Assembly: GCA_963709555.1 (NCBI GenBank) | Contig: CAVPWR010000004.1 | Span: 122,617-186,616 of the forward strand | DNA from: Sulfurisoma sp963709555 | Lineage (GTDB): Bacteria > Pseudomonadota > Gammaproteobacteria > Burkholderiales > Rhodocyclaceae | DNA: 64,000 bases | Direction: 5' to 3' | Part shown: positions 1-8,515 of the stretch, piece after piece | Position numbering within the stretch: the first letter of the stretch is position 1 | Layout: each line of letters starts with the position of its first letter | Program-made: the position numbers and the translations under genes | The notes under the pieces: generated by a model | Databases searched by the model: none | What the model saw: the letters and a program-made list of their open reading frames with translations, nothing else | What the model was told of the DNA's origin: nothing

Positions 1-102
1 CAGGAAAATCGCCAGCAGCTCCGCGTCCGACAGTGCGGCGGCGCCCTGCTTGAGCAGGCGCTCACGCGGGCGTTCGTCTTCCGGCCAGTCGGTAATTGCC
101 AT
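1..102 (-). CDS. radC: DNA repair protein RadC, N-terminal fragment
   Basis: The first 34 codons of a gene that runs off the left edge. The translation begins MAITDWPEDERPRERLL and continues through KQGAAALSDAELLAIFL, which matches the helix-hairpin-helix N-terminus of RadC (UPF0758), where an R-E-(R/K)-(L/M)-L segment is followed by a-L-(S/T)-D-x-E-L-L-A. RadC-family proteins carry a C-terminal JAB/MPN metalloprotease-like domain, which is not in the window. The gene is transcribed away from coaBC; the 140 bp between the two starts contains an interspersed repeat. Confidence 0.85.
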   Translation of the reverse strand, partial: MAITDWPEDERPRERLLKQGAAALSDAELLAIFL

Positions 103-143
103 GGGTGGTCGCCATTAAGGGTTTAGAATTCGCTTTGATATTG

Positions 144-228
144 ATGGCCCCCACGCTCGCAAGAGCGGCTCGCTGCCCCCCCACGGGGGCACATGCCTCC
201 TTGGGGCGGCCCGGCGGAGGCATGCATG
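144..228 (+). repeat. Interspersed GC-rich intergenic repeat, copy A
   Basis: About 84 bp made of ATGGCCCCCACGCTCGC, GCGGCTCGCTGCCCCC, a CCCCCACGGGGG hairpin, CTCCTTGGGGCGGCCCGGCGGAG and a final CATG. The reverse complement of 7533-7616 is nearly the same sequence with small indels in the C/G runs. Both copies lie directly upstream of a start codon (coaBC here), and each ends in a GGAG block that can serve as a ribosome binding site. The internal palindromes would fold into stem-loops in RNA. Confidence 0.75.
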
Positions 229-242
229 GGATTCTACCTGCC

Positions 243-1437
243 ATGGCGGAACTGACGGATAAGCGCATCGTGCTCGGTGTCAGCGGCGGCATCGCGGCCT
301 ACAAGGCGGCGGAGCTGGCGCGCCTCTTGGTCAAGGCCGGTGCCACGGTCGACGTGGTGCTGACCGCGGGCGGCGCCCATTTCGTTACCGCCGCCACCTT
401 TCAGGCGCTGACCGGGCGACCGGTGTGGACCGATCTGTGGGACACGCACAATCGCGGCATGGCGCACATCGACCTCACGCGCGGCGCGACGGCGGTGCTG
501 GTGGCGCCGGCCACCGCCGACTTCATGGCCAAGGTCGCCCATGGCGCGGCCGACGATCTACTTGCCACGCTCTGCCTCGCCCGCGACTGCCCACTGCTGC
601 TGGCGCCGGCGATGAACCGCGAAATGTGGGACAAGCCGGCGACGCAGCGCAACGTGGCGCAACTCGCCGCCGATGGCGTCGTGCTGCTCGGTCCGGCGAG
701 CGGGGACCAGGCCTGCGGCGAGACTGGCGCCGGGCGCATGCTGGAAGCGCAGGAACTCTTCGACGCCCTGGCTGCCTTCCTGCGGCCCAAGATTCTTGCC
801 GGCCGCCGCGTGCTGTTCGACGGCGGGTCCGACCTTCGAGGCGCTCGATCCGGTACGCGGATTGACCAATTCGAGTTCCGGCCGCATGGGTTTCGCCCTT
901 GCGCAGGCCTGCGTCGAGGCCGGCGCCGAGGTCACGCTGGTGGCCGGGCCGGTGGCGCTGCCGACTCCGGGCGGAGTGGTGCGCATCGATGTGAGCAGCG
1001 CGCTGGAGATGCGCGACGCGGTAAAGTCGGCGCTGGCGGGACGGCAGATTTTCATCGCCGTGGCCGCGGTGGCCGACTACCGGCCGGCGCAGGCCGCCGA
1101 GCACAAGATCAAGAAGGGCGCCGCGGCAATGACCCTGGAACTCGTCGCCAATCCCGACATCCTGGCCGAGGTCGCCGCGCTGCCCGACGCGCCGTTCTGC
1201 GTCGGCTTTGCCGCGGAAAGCCGGAATCTGGACGGGTTCGCCGAAGCCAAGCGCCGCGCCAAGAAATTGCCGCTGGTGGTTGGCAACCTGGTGCAGGATG
1301 GCCTCGGTGGCGAGACCAACGCCGTCACGCTTTTCGACGAGGCGGGAAGACATGTCCTGCCGCCGGGCGACAAGCTCGCCGTGGCGCGCGACATCGTCAA
1401 ACACATCGCGGGAATGATTTCTCATGCACAGGATTGA
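243..1437 (+). CDS. coaBC: Bifunctional phosphopantothenoylcysteine decarboxylase/synthetase, frameshifted
   Basis: Catalyses two steps of coenzyme A synthesis: CTP-dependent joining of cysteine to 4'-phosphopantothenate, then FMN-dependent decarboxylation. The N-terminal CoaC part starts MAELTDKRIVLGVSGGIAAYK and has the LLAPAMNREMW segment containing the substrate-binding PXMNXXMW motif. The C-terminal CoaB part has AGPTFEALDPVR, a TNSSSGRMG nucleotide-binding segment and AVADYRPA. The frame changes near 819, where TTCGACGGCGGG stands for an expected TTCACGGCGGG (one extra base). Both halves are otherwise full length, about 398 residues when joined, so a sequencing error is likelier than a pseudogene. 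An upstream in-frame ATG at 222 is possible, but 243 fits the family. The end overlaps dut by 14 nt. Confidence 0.9.
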
Positions 1438-1873
1438 CGTTCGCGTTCTCGACTCGCGGTTGCACGATACGCCGCCGCACTACGCCACGCCGGGCTCCGC
1501 CGGCCTCGACCTGCGCGCCTGCATCGAGACGGCGATCAAGCTGCATCCGGGCGAAACCGTGCTGGTGCCAACCGGCATCGCCATCCACCTTTCCGATCCG
1601 GGGCTGGCGGCGCTGATCCTGCCGCGCTCGGGCCTCGGCCACAAGCACGGCATCGTGCTCGGCAACCTGGTCGGACTGATCGACTCGGATTATCAGGGCG
1701 AGATCAGCGTCTCGGCCTGGAACCGCGGCCACGAGACTTTCACCCTGAATCCACTCGACCGCCTGGCGCAACTGGTGGTGGTGCCGGTGCTGCAGGTGGC
1801 GTTCAACATCGTCGAGGAGTTCGCCGAGAGCCAGCGGGGCGGCGGCGGCTTCGGCAGCACAGGCCACGGCTGA
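1424..1873 (+). CDS. dut: dUTP diphosphatase
   Basis: Hydrolyses dUTP to dUMP and pyrophosphate, keeping uracil out of DNA and supplying dUMP for thymidylate synthesis. 149 residues, the usual length for the homotrimeric enzyme. All five dUTPase motifs are visible: PGSAGLDLRA, PRSGLGHKHG, GNLVGLIDSDYQG with the catalytic Asp, RLAQLVVVPV, and a glycine-rich C-terminal RGGGGFGSTGHG arm that closes over the active site. The start overlaps the end of coaBC, so the two are translationally coupled; the coaBC-dut order is common in proteobacteria. Confidence 0.95.
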   Translation: MHRIDVRVLDSRLHDTPPHYATPGSAGLDLRACIETAIKLHPGETVLVPTGIAIHLSDPGLAALILPRSGLGHKHGIVLGNLVGLIDSDYQGEISVSAWNRGHETFTLNPLDRLAQLVVVPVLQVAFNIVEEFAESQRGGGGFGSTGHG

Positions 1874-1996
1874 AGGGGGAGGCGACGTACGCCGGCATAC
1901 CGCCTCATGGCCGAATAACGCTTTTCGTTCGACGCGCGGCGAAGCCTTTGCTAGCATAATGGTTTCTGGGAATTACCGTCATTTCAGGAGGTTGAT

Positions 1997-2614
1997 GTGA
2001 GACTGTTTGCCGCTCTGACCTGCGCCGCCGCCGGCGCCCTGCTTGCCGTTCCGGCATTCGCCAACCCGGTCAAACCTGCCGCCGATGCCAAACGCGTGCA
2101 GGAAATCGTCGCAGGAAGCTGCTCGCTTTGCCACGGCATGGAAGGCGAGAGCGCGAGCCCGGTGTTCCCGCGCCTCGCGGCCCAGCATCCCGAGTACATG
2201 GCCAAGCAGCTGAAGGATTTCCGCGAGGGCCGGCGCAAGGGCACCATGAACGCGATGGCCGCGGACCTCAAGGACGAGGAGATCAACGGGCTGGCCAACT
2301 ATTTCGGTGGCAAACCCTCGAAGGCCAAGCGGCCCGGCGATGTCGATCTGGCCGCGGTCGGCAAGTACGTCTACGACAAGGGCAACAAGTACACCGGCGT
2401 GGCTTCCTGCGCCAGCTGCCATGGTGCCAAGGGTTACGGCACCGTGCAGCTGCCGCGCCTCGCCGGCCAGAACGTGCAGTACCTCGAGACCCAGCTGAAG
2501 GAGTTCAACCAGCGCGCACGCACCAACGACAACGCGGTGATGCACGCGATCGCTTCCAAGCTGACCGAGCTGGAGACGGTGGCGGTGTCGTTGTACATCG
2601 CCGGCCTCGAATAA
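1997..2614 (+). CDS. Periplasmic diheme cytochrome c4-type protein
   Basis: Electron carrier of the periplasm; cytochromes c4 pass electrons from the bc1 complex to terminal oxidases or nitrite reductases. 205 residues: a signal peptide ending near AFA-NP, then two homologous cytochrome c domains with CSLCH (about residue 40) and CASCH (about residue 139) heme sites. The region around each heme is repeated, as expected from domain duplication. The start is GTG at 1997, 5 nt after a strong AGGAGG; the overlapping ATG at 1995 is immediately followed by a stop. It converges on the sulfide dehydrogenase gene, with a shared terminator between them. Confidence 0.88.
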   Translation: MRLFAALTCAAAGALLAVPAFANPVKPAADAKRVQEIVAGSCSLCHGMEGESASPVFPRLAAQHPEYMAKQLKDFREGRRKGTMNAMAADLKDEEINGLANYFGGKPSKAKRPGDVDLAAVGKYVYDKGNKYTGVASCASCHGAKGYGTVQLPRLAGQNVQYLETQLKEFNQRARTNDNAVMHAIASKLTELETVAVSLYIAGLE

Positions 2615-2632
2615 GCATCTTCGGTCGGCATG

Positions 2633-2668
2633 AAAAAGGCCGCCCCCGTTTCGGGGAGCGGCCTTTTT
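2633..2668. terminator. Bidirectional intrinsic terminator
   Basis: A stem of GGCCGC and a C-run pairing with GGGG and GCGGCC is flanked by AAAAA on the left and TTTTT on the right, so it can stop transcription from both the cytochrome gene and the convergent fccB gene. Confidence 0.85.
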
Positions 2669-2686
2669 CGTTGCTGCGTGCGGCGA

Positions 2687-3967
2687 TCAGAGCAGCGCGT
2701 CGGCCCAGACGTTCTTGGCCCAGGCCCAGGCGTACTTGCCCTCGATCTCGTTGCGCGCGGCGGAGACGCCACCCGAGCCCGCCACGGTCTTGAAGGTCTT
2801 CTCCTTGGCGTCGTAGGTGTGCACCGAGGCGACATGCACCGCCTGCTTGCCATCGACGTAGCTGTAGCAGGTGTTGGCGATGGTCATCGGATCGGCCGGT
2901 TGCTCACCGCTCATCAGGCTGACGATGGCAGCGGCGGCGATCTTGGCGTGCTGCGTCGTCATGTGGCCGGACTTGGGCATGCCCGGCGCCGGCTGCGTGG
3001 CATCGCCGATGACATGGATGGTGGGGTGCACCGTCGACTGCGTCGTGCGCCAATCGACGCCGCACCAGCGGTTGTTGACCGTGACCAGGCCTGCCTGCTT
3101 GGCGATGTCGCCAGCCTTCTGTCCCGGCACGACGTTGAGCACGTCGGCCTTGACGGCGTCGGCGAACTCGAACTTCAGCGTCATGCTGTTGGCGTCGAGG
3201 CTGCTGATCTCGTGCTTCGGCCGGTACTCGATGATGCCGGCGTAGAGATCCTTCCACGCCGCCATGAACAGGCCCTTCTTCGACTGCACGTCGTCGTTGG
3301 CGTCGAGGATCAGCACCTTGGACTTGGGCTTCTTGGCCTTGAGGTAGTGGGCGACCATGCAGGCGCGCTCGTAGGGGCCGGGCGGGCAGCGGTAGGGCGC
3401 CTTGGGAATGGCGATGGCGAAGACGCCGCCGTCCTTCATGTCCTCGAGCTGCTTGCGCAGCGCGATGGTCTGCGGGCCGGCCTTCCAGCCATGCAGGATC
3501 TTGGTGTTGGCGAGCTCGGGGGTGAGGCCGGGCACGCTTTCCCACATGAAGTCGATGCCGGGGGAAACCACCAGGCGGTCGTAGGTGATGGTGTCGCCGT
3601 TGGCCAGCTTGACGCTGCGCTTGTCGGCGTCGACGGCAGTGACGTCGCCCTGGATCACGCGCACGCCGTGCTTCTTCAGGCCCTCGTAGCTGACGGTGAT
3701 GTCCTCCAGCTTTTTCTCGCCGGCCAGCACCAGGTTGGACATCGGGCAGGAAACGAAATTGGTGTTGCGCTCGATCAGGGTGACGTTGATGCCGCCATCC
3801 GACCACATGCGCACGTACTTCGCCACGGTGGCGCCGCCAAAGCCGCCGCCGATGACGACGACATTGCCGGAGCCCTTGGCGCCGGTGCAGCCGGAGAGGC
3901 CGACAACGCCGGCCGCGGCCGCGCCCGCGGCGGAGACCTTGAGAAATTCGCGTCGATTGATGGTCAT
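2687..3967 (-). CDS. fccB: Flavocytochrome c sulfide dehydrogenase, flavoprotein subunit
   Basis: Periplasmic FAD enzyme that oxidises sulfide and passes electrons to a cytochrome c partner. 426 residues from the start chosen at 3967 (MTINRREFLKVS), which puts a twin-arginine signal (N-R-R-E-F-L-K) at the N-terminus, followed by an alanine-rich stretch and a Cys-containing LSGC that could alternatively be a lipobox. An FAD-binding VVVIGGGFGGA follows at about residues 36-46, then Cys74 in VSCPMSN where the family has a redox-active Cys near the flavin. The C-terminal part (YVDGKQAVHVASV through VAGSGGVS) is the FCSD flavin-binding domain. The start lies 13 nt after the cytochrome gene, so the two form an operon. 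SoxF is a close alternative name. Confidence 0.88.
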   Translation of the reverse strand: MTINRREFLKVSAAGAAAAGVVGLSGCTGAKGSGNVVVIGGGFGGATVAKYVRMWSDGGINVTLIERNTNFVSCPMSNLVLAGEKKLEDITVSYEGLKKHGVRVIQGDVTAVDADKRSVKLANGDTITYDRLVVSPGIDFMWESVPGLTPELANTKILHGWKAGPQTIALRKQLEDMKDGGVFAIAIPKAPYRCPPGPYERACMVAHYLKAKKPKSKVLILDANDDVQSKKGLFMAAWKDLYAGIIEYRPKHEISSLDANSMTLKFEFADAVKADVLNVVPGQKAGDIAKQAGLVTVNNRWCGVDWRTTQSTVHPTIHVIGDATQPAPGMPKSGHMTTQHAKIAAAAIVSLMSGEQPADPMTIANTCYSYVDGKQAVHVASVHTYDAKEKTFKTVAGSGGVSAARNEIEGKYAWAWAKNVWADALL

Positions 3968-3980
3968 GTTCTGGTCTCCC

Positions 3981-4280
3981 TTATTTCTGCGCGGCGTAGA
4001 AGGTGGCGATGGCTTCGACCTGGGCGTCGGTGTAGCCCTTGGCAAGCTGGTGCATCACCGTCGCCGGCTTGGCGCCTTCGCGAAAATCCTTCAGGGCCTT
4101 GACCAGCTTGTCCTTCGGATAGCCGGCCAGCGCTTCCATGCCGCCGACGCTCTTGCCGTTGGTGCCATGGCAGCTGCTGCAGGCGGAAGCCATGTTGCGG
4201 CCATAGTTGGCCTCGTTGGCGAATGCGCTGCCCGTGAGCCCGAACAGGGCGAGTGCAATCACAAATGACGTACGTTTCAT
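3981..4280 (-). CDS. Monoheme cytochrome c, probable partner of FccB
   Basis: Small periplasmic c-type cytochrome of 99 residues: signal peptide (MKRTSFVIALALFGLTGSAFA), then one heme site CSSCH near residue 37 and a C-terminal Met in VMHQLAKGYT that probably gives the second axial ligand. The start at 4280 follows a very strong AGGAGG; an upstream in-frame ATG at 4355 lacks one. Being upstream of fccB and separated by 13 nt, it is probably the electron acceptor of the sulfide dehydrogenase. Classical FccA of purple sulfur bacteria is diheme, so this is the shorter monoheme type. Confidence 0.85.
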   Translation of the reverse strand: MKRTSFVIALALFGLTGSAFANEANYGRNMASACSSCHGTNGKSVGGMEALAGYPKDKLVKALKDFREGAKPATVMHQLAKGYTDAQVEAIATFYAAQK

Positions 4281-4441
4281 CAAGGGATCTCCTCCTAGGA
4301 AAATCGGAAAAAGCTGTTCGACCGTGCCGCCTTTGTTGTCGCTGCATGGCGGCATCGCGACCCTGCGAATCTAATGGATATTGCAGGGAGCATCAATCTG
4401 TTTCACTATTTCATGATGCTCTAATACGTTGAAGCATCTAG

Positions 4442-4488
4442 AAAAAATGACAACGGCACCGTCGCTGCGTCGCGAGGGTGCCGTTGTC
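4442..4488 (-). terminator. Intrinsic terminator of aceB
   Basis: A 12-bp inverted repeat (GACAACGGCACC with GGTGCCGTTGTC) is followed on the minus strand by a run of six T at 4442-4447. It lies just past the aceB stop. Confidence 0.8.
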
Positions 4489-4521
4489 GGGTGATGCCGG
4501 CGTGCTGCCGGCGCCGACTTT

Positions 4522-6123
4522 TCAGTCCAGCTTTTCGTAAAGCGGCAGTGTCAGGAACTCGGTAAATGTTTCCGAGGTTGACATCTCCTCGAAGATCTGT
4601 GCCGCGCGCACGTAGGTCGCGTTGTAGGCGGCCTCGCCGACCAGTCCCTTGATCTTCTCCATCTCCTGCGGGATGAATTCGCGCACCATCTCCTTTGTCA
4701 CCTTGCGGCCGTCGTCGAGCTTGCCCTTGGGCGAGCGGATCCACTGCCACACCTGCGAGCGCGAGATTTCCGCGGTGGCGGCATCTTCCATCAGGTTGAA
4801 GATGGGTACGCAGCCGTTGCCGGCGAGCCAGGAACCGAGGTACTGGATGCCGACGGAGATGTTGTTGCGCACGCCGGCCTCGGTGATCGGCTGCTCGGGC
4901 TGGAAGTCCATGAGGTTCGCAGCGGTAACAGTGACGTCGGGACGCTGCTTGTCGATCTGGTTGGGGCGGTCGCCGAGAACCTTGACGAACTCCTCCATGG
5001 CGGTAGCGACGAGGCCCGGATGGGCGACCCAGCCGCCGTCGTAGCCGTCGGTGGCGTCGCGCGTCTTGTCGCTGCGGATGCCTGCCATGGCTTTTTCGTT
5101 GGCTTCGGCGTCGCCCTTGATCGGGATCAGCGCGCTCATGCCGCCGATGGCCGGGGCGTTGCGCTTGTGGCAGGTCTTCAGCAGCAGCAGCGCGTAGTTG
5201 CGCATGAAGGGCACGGTCATGGTGATCGCGCCGCGGTTGGCCAGGCAGAAATCGGTGTTGACGCGGAACTTCTTGATGCAGGAGAAGATGTAGTCCCAGC
5301 GCCCGGCGTTGAGGCCGGCGGAGTGGTCGCGCAGTTCGTAAAGGATCTCGTCCATCTCGAAGGCGGCGAGGATGGTCTCTACCAGCACGGTCGCCTTGAT
5401 GGTGCCCTGAGGCAGGCCCACCTCGTTCTGCGCCAGGATGAACAAGTCATTCCACAGCCGCGCCTCGAAATGCGACTCCATCTTCGGCAGGTAGAAGAAG
5501 GGACCGGCGCCGCGCGCGATCTGCTCTTTCGCGTTGTGGAACAGGAAGAGGGCGAAGTCGAAGATGCCGCCGGAAATGCGCTGACCATCGACGGTGACGT
5601 GCTTCTCGTCGAGGTGCCAGCCGCGTGGGCGCACTTGCAGCATGGCGACCTTGTCGTTCAGCTTGTAGCTCTTGCCGCCCGACTCGAGGGTAAGGGTGCG
5701 GCGGATGGCCTGCTTGAGGTTGATGTGGCCCTGGATCTGGTTCATCCAGTTCGGGGTGTTCGAATCCTCGAAGTCCGTCATGTAGGAATCGGCGCCGGAG
5801 TTGAGGGCGTTGATGATCATCTTGCACTCGACCGGGCCGGTGATTTCGACGCGGCGACACTTCAGTGCCTCGGGGATGGGCGCGATCTTCCAGTCACCGT
5901 CGCGGATGTGGGCGGTTTCGGGCAGGAAGTCCGGCAGCTTGCCGGCATCGAGTTCCTGCTGGCGCTTGGCTCGGGCCTGCAGCAAGTCTTGGCGCCGCGG
6001 TTCGAAGGTGCGGTGCAGCTTGGCCACCAGGGCCAGCGCGTCGTGGGTGAGGATGTCCTCGAAGCCGGGATGGATGGGGGCATTGATCTGCATGCCGGCG
6101 GGCAGGTTGAGGGCGGGGGCCAT
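4522..6123 (-). CDS. aceB: Malate synthase A
   Basis: Second enzyme of the glyoxylate shunt: condenses glyoxylate with acetyl-CoA to give malate. 533 residues, typical of isoform A. Conserved segments include DFEDSNTPNW (about residue 117), RPRGWHLDEKH, LPKMESHFEARLWND with the metal-binding acid, AGRWDYIFSCIKK, and the C-terminal ENPxW-like and LTLPLYEKLD ends. The start at 6123 has a good AAGGAG 6 nt upstream. Upstream is the same TCTTATATAAGA palindrome found before aceA, and the gene is alone between its own promoter and terminator, not in an aceBAK operon. Confidence 0.95.
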   Translation of the reverse strand: MAPALNLPAGMQINAPIHPGFEDILTHDALALVAKLHRTFEPRRQDLLQARAKRQQELDAGKLPDFLPETAHIRDGDWKIAPIPEALKCRRVEITGPVECKMIINALNSGADSYMTDFEDSNTPNWMNQIQGHINLKQAIRRTLTLESGGKSYKLNDKVAMLQVRPRGWHLDEKHVTVDGQRISGGIFDFALFLFHNAKEQIARGAGPFFYLPKMESHFEARLWNDLFILAQNEVGLPQGTIKATVLVETILAAFEMDEILYELRDHSAGLNAGRWDYIFSCIKKFRVNTDFCLANRGAITMTVPFMRNYALLLLKTCHKRNAPAIGGMSALIPIKGDAEANEKAMAGIRSDKTRDATDGYDGGWVAHPGLVATAMEEFVKVLGDRPNQIDKQRPDVTVTAANLMDFQPEQPITEAGVRNNISVGIQYLGSWLAGNGCVPIFNLMEDAATAEISRSQVWQWIRSPKGKLDDGRKVTKEMVREFIPQEMEKIKGLVGEAAYNATYVRAAQIFEEMSTSETFTEFLTLPLYEKLD

Positions 6124-6159
6124 GAATTCTCCTTGAGCGATTGTTGCAGTGCAAACAGC

Positions 6160-6173
6160 ATCTTATATAAGAC
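6160..6173. promoter_or_regulatory. Palindromic operator shared with aceA
   Basis: TCTTATATAAGA is a perfect 12-bp palindrome, 37 bp before the aceB start, and overlaps a possible minus-strand -10 element. The same core, extended to 16 bp, precedes aceA at 17484-17499. Palindromes of this size and AT-rich centre are typical operators of dimeric regulators such as the GntR family; the regulator is not identified. Confidence 0.7.
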
Positions 6174-6247
6174 ACTAGCAAACGCAAGAGGGAATTATGC
6201 GCCGCTGAGTCAAAAATCCATTGACTGAAGCGGGGGGATTGCGCGAA

Positions 6248-7537
6248 TCAGGCCGGGAGGTAAATGGCGCGGAAGTCGTTGACGTTGGTTCGCGTCGGGC
6301 CGGTGACGATCAGGCGATCGAGGGCGGCGAAGAAGCTGTAGCCGTCGTTGCGGGCCAAAAAGTCGGCGCTGGCGATACGGCGCTCGGCCGCGCGCTGCTT
6401 CACGTCCGGGCCGAACCAGGCGCCGGCGTTGTCCTCGGTACCGTCGATGCCGTCGGTGTCGCAGGCGAGAGCCCAGGCGCCCAGCTTGTCGGCGTCGAGC
6501 ACGTGGGCGAGCGCCAGCAGGAACTCGGCGGCGCGGCCGCCGCGGCCGTCGCCGCGCACCGTCACGGTGGTTTCGCCGCCGGAGAGGATGACGCAGGGCT
6601 TTGCCGCCGGCTCGTCGTGATGGGCGACCTGTCGCGCGATCGCGGCGTGCATGTAAGCGATGTCGCGGCTCTCGCCCTCGATACTGTCACCGAGCACCAG
6701 CGGCGTCACGCCATGCTGCCGCGCGTAGGCGGCGGCCGCCTGCAGCGCCTGCTGCGCGGTGGCGATCACGTGCGTCTCGCAGTTGGCGAGGCGCTTGTCG
6801 CCGGGCTTGGGCGTCTCGCATTCGGGCGATTCGAGCCGGGCGCGCACGTGCGGCGCGACGTCGATGCGGTACTTGGCGAGGATGGCCAGTGCCTCCTCGC
6901 GCGTCGTCGGATCGGCGACCGTCGGGCCGGAGGCGATGACCGAGGCATCGTCGCCGGGGATGTCGGAGATGCCGAGGGTGACCACGCGCGCCGGCGCGCA
7001 GGCCAGCGCCAGGCGCCCGCCCTTGATCGCCGACAGGTGCTTCCTGACGCAGTTCATCTCATGGATGTTGGCGCCGCTCTTCAGGAGCGCGCGGTTGACG
7101 GCCTGCTTGTCGGCGAGCGTCAAGCCCGCGGCCGGCAGCGCCAGCAGCGCCGAGCCGCCGCCGGAAATCAGGCAGAGCACGAGGTCATCCGCGCCGAGGC
7201 CGCGCACCTGCTCGAACATCTGCGCCGCCGCCTGCTCGCCCGCGGCGTCGGGCACCGGGTGGGCGGCTTCGACGACGCGAATGCGCGAAGTCGGCGCGCC
7301 ATGACCGTAGCGCGTCACCACCATGCCGGAAAGCGGCGCGTTCGTGGGCCAGTGCGCCTCGACAGCGGCCGCCATCGCCGCGGCGGCCTTGCCGGCGCCG
7401 ATCACCACCGTCCTGCCGCGCGGGGGCGGGGGCAGGTGAAGCGGCACGCAGACCGCCGGGCTGACCGCCGCGACTGCGGCGTCGAACAGCCCGCGGAGGA
7501 AGGCTTGCGGGTCGGCTGGCGGCATGGCGGGCATCAT
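6248..7537 (-). CDS. ttuD: Glycerate 2-kinase (MOFRL family)
   Basis: Phosphorylates D-glycerate to 2-phosphoglycerate, feeding glyoxylate-derived carbon into glycolysis. 429 residues of the GckA/TtuD type, unrelated to GlxK/GarK. Visible landmarks: GAGKAAAAMA near residue 48, CLISGGGSALL near residue 120, CVRKHLSAIKGGRLA, and the C-terminal MOFRL domain with GGETTVTVRGDGRGGRAAEF and ACDTDGIDGTEDNAG. The first ATG (7537) lies inside interspersed repeat copy B, which supplies a GGAG; ATGs at 7534 and 7525 are alternatives. It follows glxR after 78 bp and completes the gcl-hyi-glxR-kinase pathway. Confidence 0.93.
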   Translation of the reverse strand: MMPAMPPADPQAFLRGLFDAAVAAVSPAVCVPLHLPPPPRGRTVVIGAGKAAAAMAAAVEAHWPTNAPLSGMVVTRYGHGAPTSRIRVVEAAHPVPDAAGEQAAAQMFEQVRGLGADDLVLCLISGGGSALLALPAAGLTLADKQAVNRALLKSGANIHEMNCVRKHLSAIKGGRLALACAPARVVTLGISDIPGDDASVIASGPTVADPTTREEALAILAKYRIDVAPHVRARLESPECETPKPGDKRLANCETHVIATAQQALQAAAAYARQHGVTPLVLGDSIEGESRDIAYMHAAIARQVAHHDEPAAKPCVILSGGETTVTVRGDGRGGRAAEFLLALAHVLDADKLGAWALACDTDGIDGTEDNAGAWFGPDVKQRAAERRIASADFLARNDGYSFFAALDRLIVTGPTRTNVNDFRAIYLPA

Positions 7538-7616
7538 GTCTCCGCCGGGCCGCCCAAGGAGACATGCGCCCCCCCGTGGGGGGCAGCGAGCCGATTTTGC
7601 GAGCGTGGGGGGCCAT
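7533..7616 (-). repeat. Interspersed GC-rich intergenic repeat, copy B
   Basis: On the minus strand this reads ATGGCCCCCCACGCTCGC, CGGCTCGCTGCCCCCCACGGGGGG, CTCCTTGGGCGGCCCGGCGGAG, ACATG, matching copy A at 144-228. It fills almost all of the space between glxR and the glycerate kinase gene and overlaps the kinase start codon. Confidence 0.75.
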
Positions 7617-8503
7617 TAACTTGCCTTGGCGACTTCGTGGTTGGCCATCATCTCGAGCGCGCGCACCATGGCCGAGTGGTCCCAGCCGGCGCCGCCGTGG
7701 GCGACGCAGGAATTGAACAACTCCTGCGCGGTGGCCGTATTCGGCAGCGAGACTCCGAGCGCGCGGGCGCCGGCCAGCGCCAGGTTGAGGTCCTTCTGGT
7801 GCAGCTCGATGCGGAAGCCGGGGTTGAAGGTGCGCTTGACCATGCGCTCGCCGTGGACCTCGAGGATGCGCGAATTGGCGAAGCCGCCCATCAGCGCCTG
7901 GCGCACCTTGGCCGGGTCGGCACCGGCCTTGGAGGCGAACAGCAGCGCCTCGCCTACCGCCTCGATGGTCAGGGCGACGATGATCTGGTTGGCGACCTTG
8001 CAGGTCTGGCCGTCACCGTTGCCGCCGACCAGGGTGATGTTCTTGCCCATCAGATCGAGCAGCGGCTTCACTTTGGCGAAGGTTGCCTCGGCTCCGCCGC
8101 ACATGATGGTCAGCGCGGCATTCTTGGCGCCGACTTCGCCGCCGGAGACCGGTGCGTCGATGTAGTCACATTTCTGTTCGTTGATCCGTGCGGCGAACTT
8201 CTTGGTCTCGATCGGCGAGATCGAACTCATGTCGACGACGACCTTGCCGGGCGCGAGGCCAGCGGCCACGCCGTCCTTGCCGAACAGCACCTTCTCGACA
8301 TCGGGGGTGTCGGGCACCATGGTGAAGATGACGTCGGCGTTCTTCGCCACTTCGGCGGGGGAGGCGCAGCTCTTGCCGCCGGCGTCGAGCAGATCCTTCG
8401 CCACGCCCGAGCGGCTGTAGAGATAGGCGGTGTGGCCGCCGGCGATGAGGTGGCCGGCCATGGGTTTGCCCATGATGCCCAGTCCGATGAATCCGATGTT
8501 CAT
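7616..8503 (-). CDS. glxR: 2-hydroxy-3-oxopropionate (tartronate semialdehyde) reductase
   Basis: Reduces tartronate semialdehyde to D-glycerate with NAD(P)H. 295 residues of the beta-hydroxyacid dehydrogenase family: Rossmann motif GFIGLGIMGKPMA at the N-terminus, DAPVSGGEVGA substrate-binding loop near residue 120, GNGDGQTCKVANQI with the catalytic Lys near 170, and KDLNLALAGA near 240. Lies 12 nt after hyi in the same direction, so it belongs to the gcl operon. Confidence 0.94.
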   Translation of the reverse strand: MNIGFIGLGIMGKPMAGHLIAGGHTAYLYSRSGVAKDLLDAGGKSCASPAEVAKNADVIFTMVPDTPDVEKVLFGKDGVAAGLAPGKVVVDMSSISPIETKKFAARINEQKCDYIDAPVSGGEVGAKNAALTIMCGGAEATFAKVKPLLDLMGKNITLVGGNGDGQTCKVANQIIVALTIEAVGEALLFASKAGADPAKVRQALMGGFANSRILEVHGERMVKRTFNPGFRIELHQKDLNLALAGARALGVSLPNTATAQELFNSCVAHGGAGWDHSAMVRALEMMANHEVAKAS

Positions 8504-8515
8504 GTCGTGTCTCCG

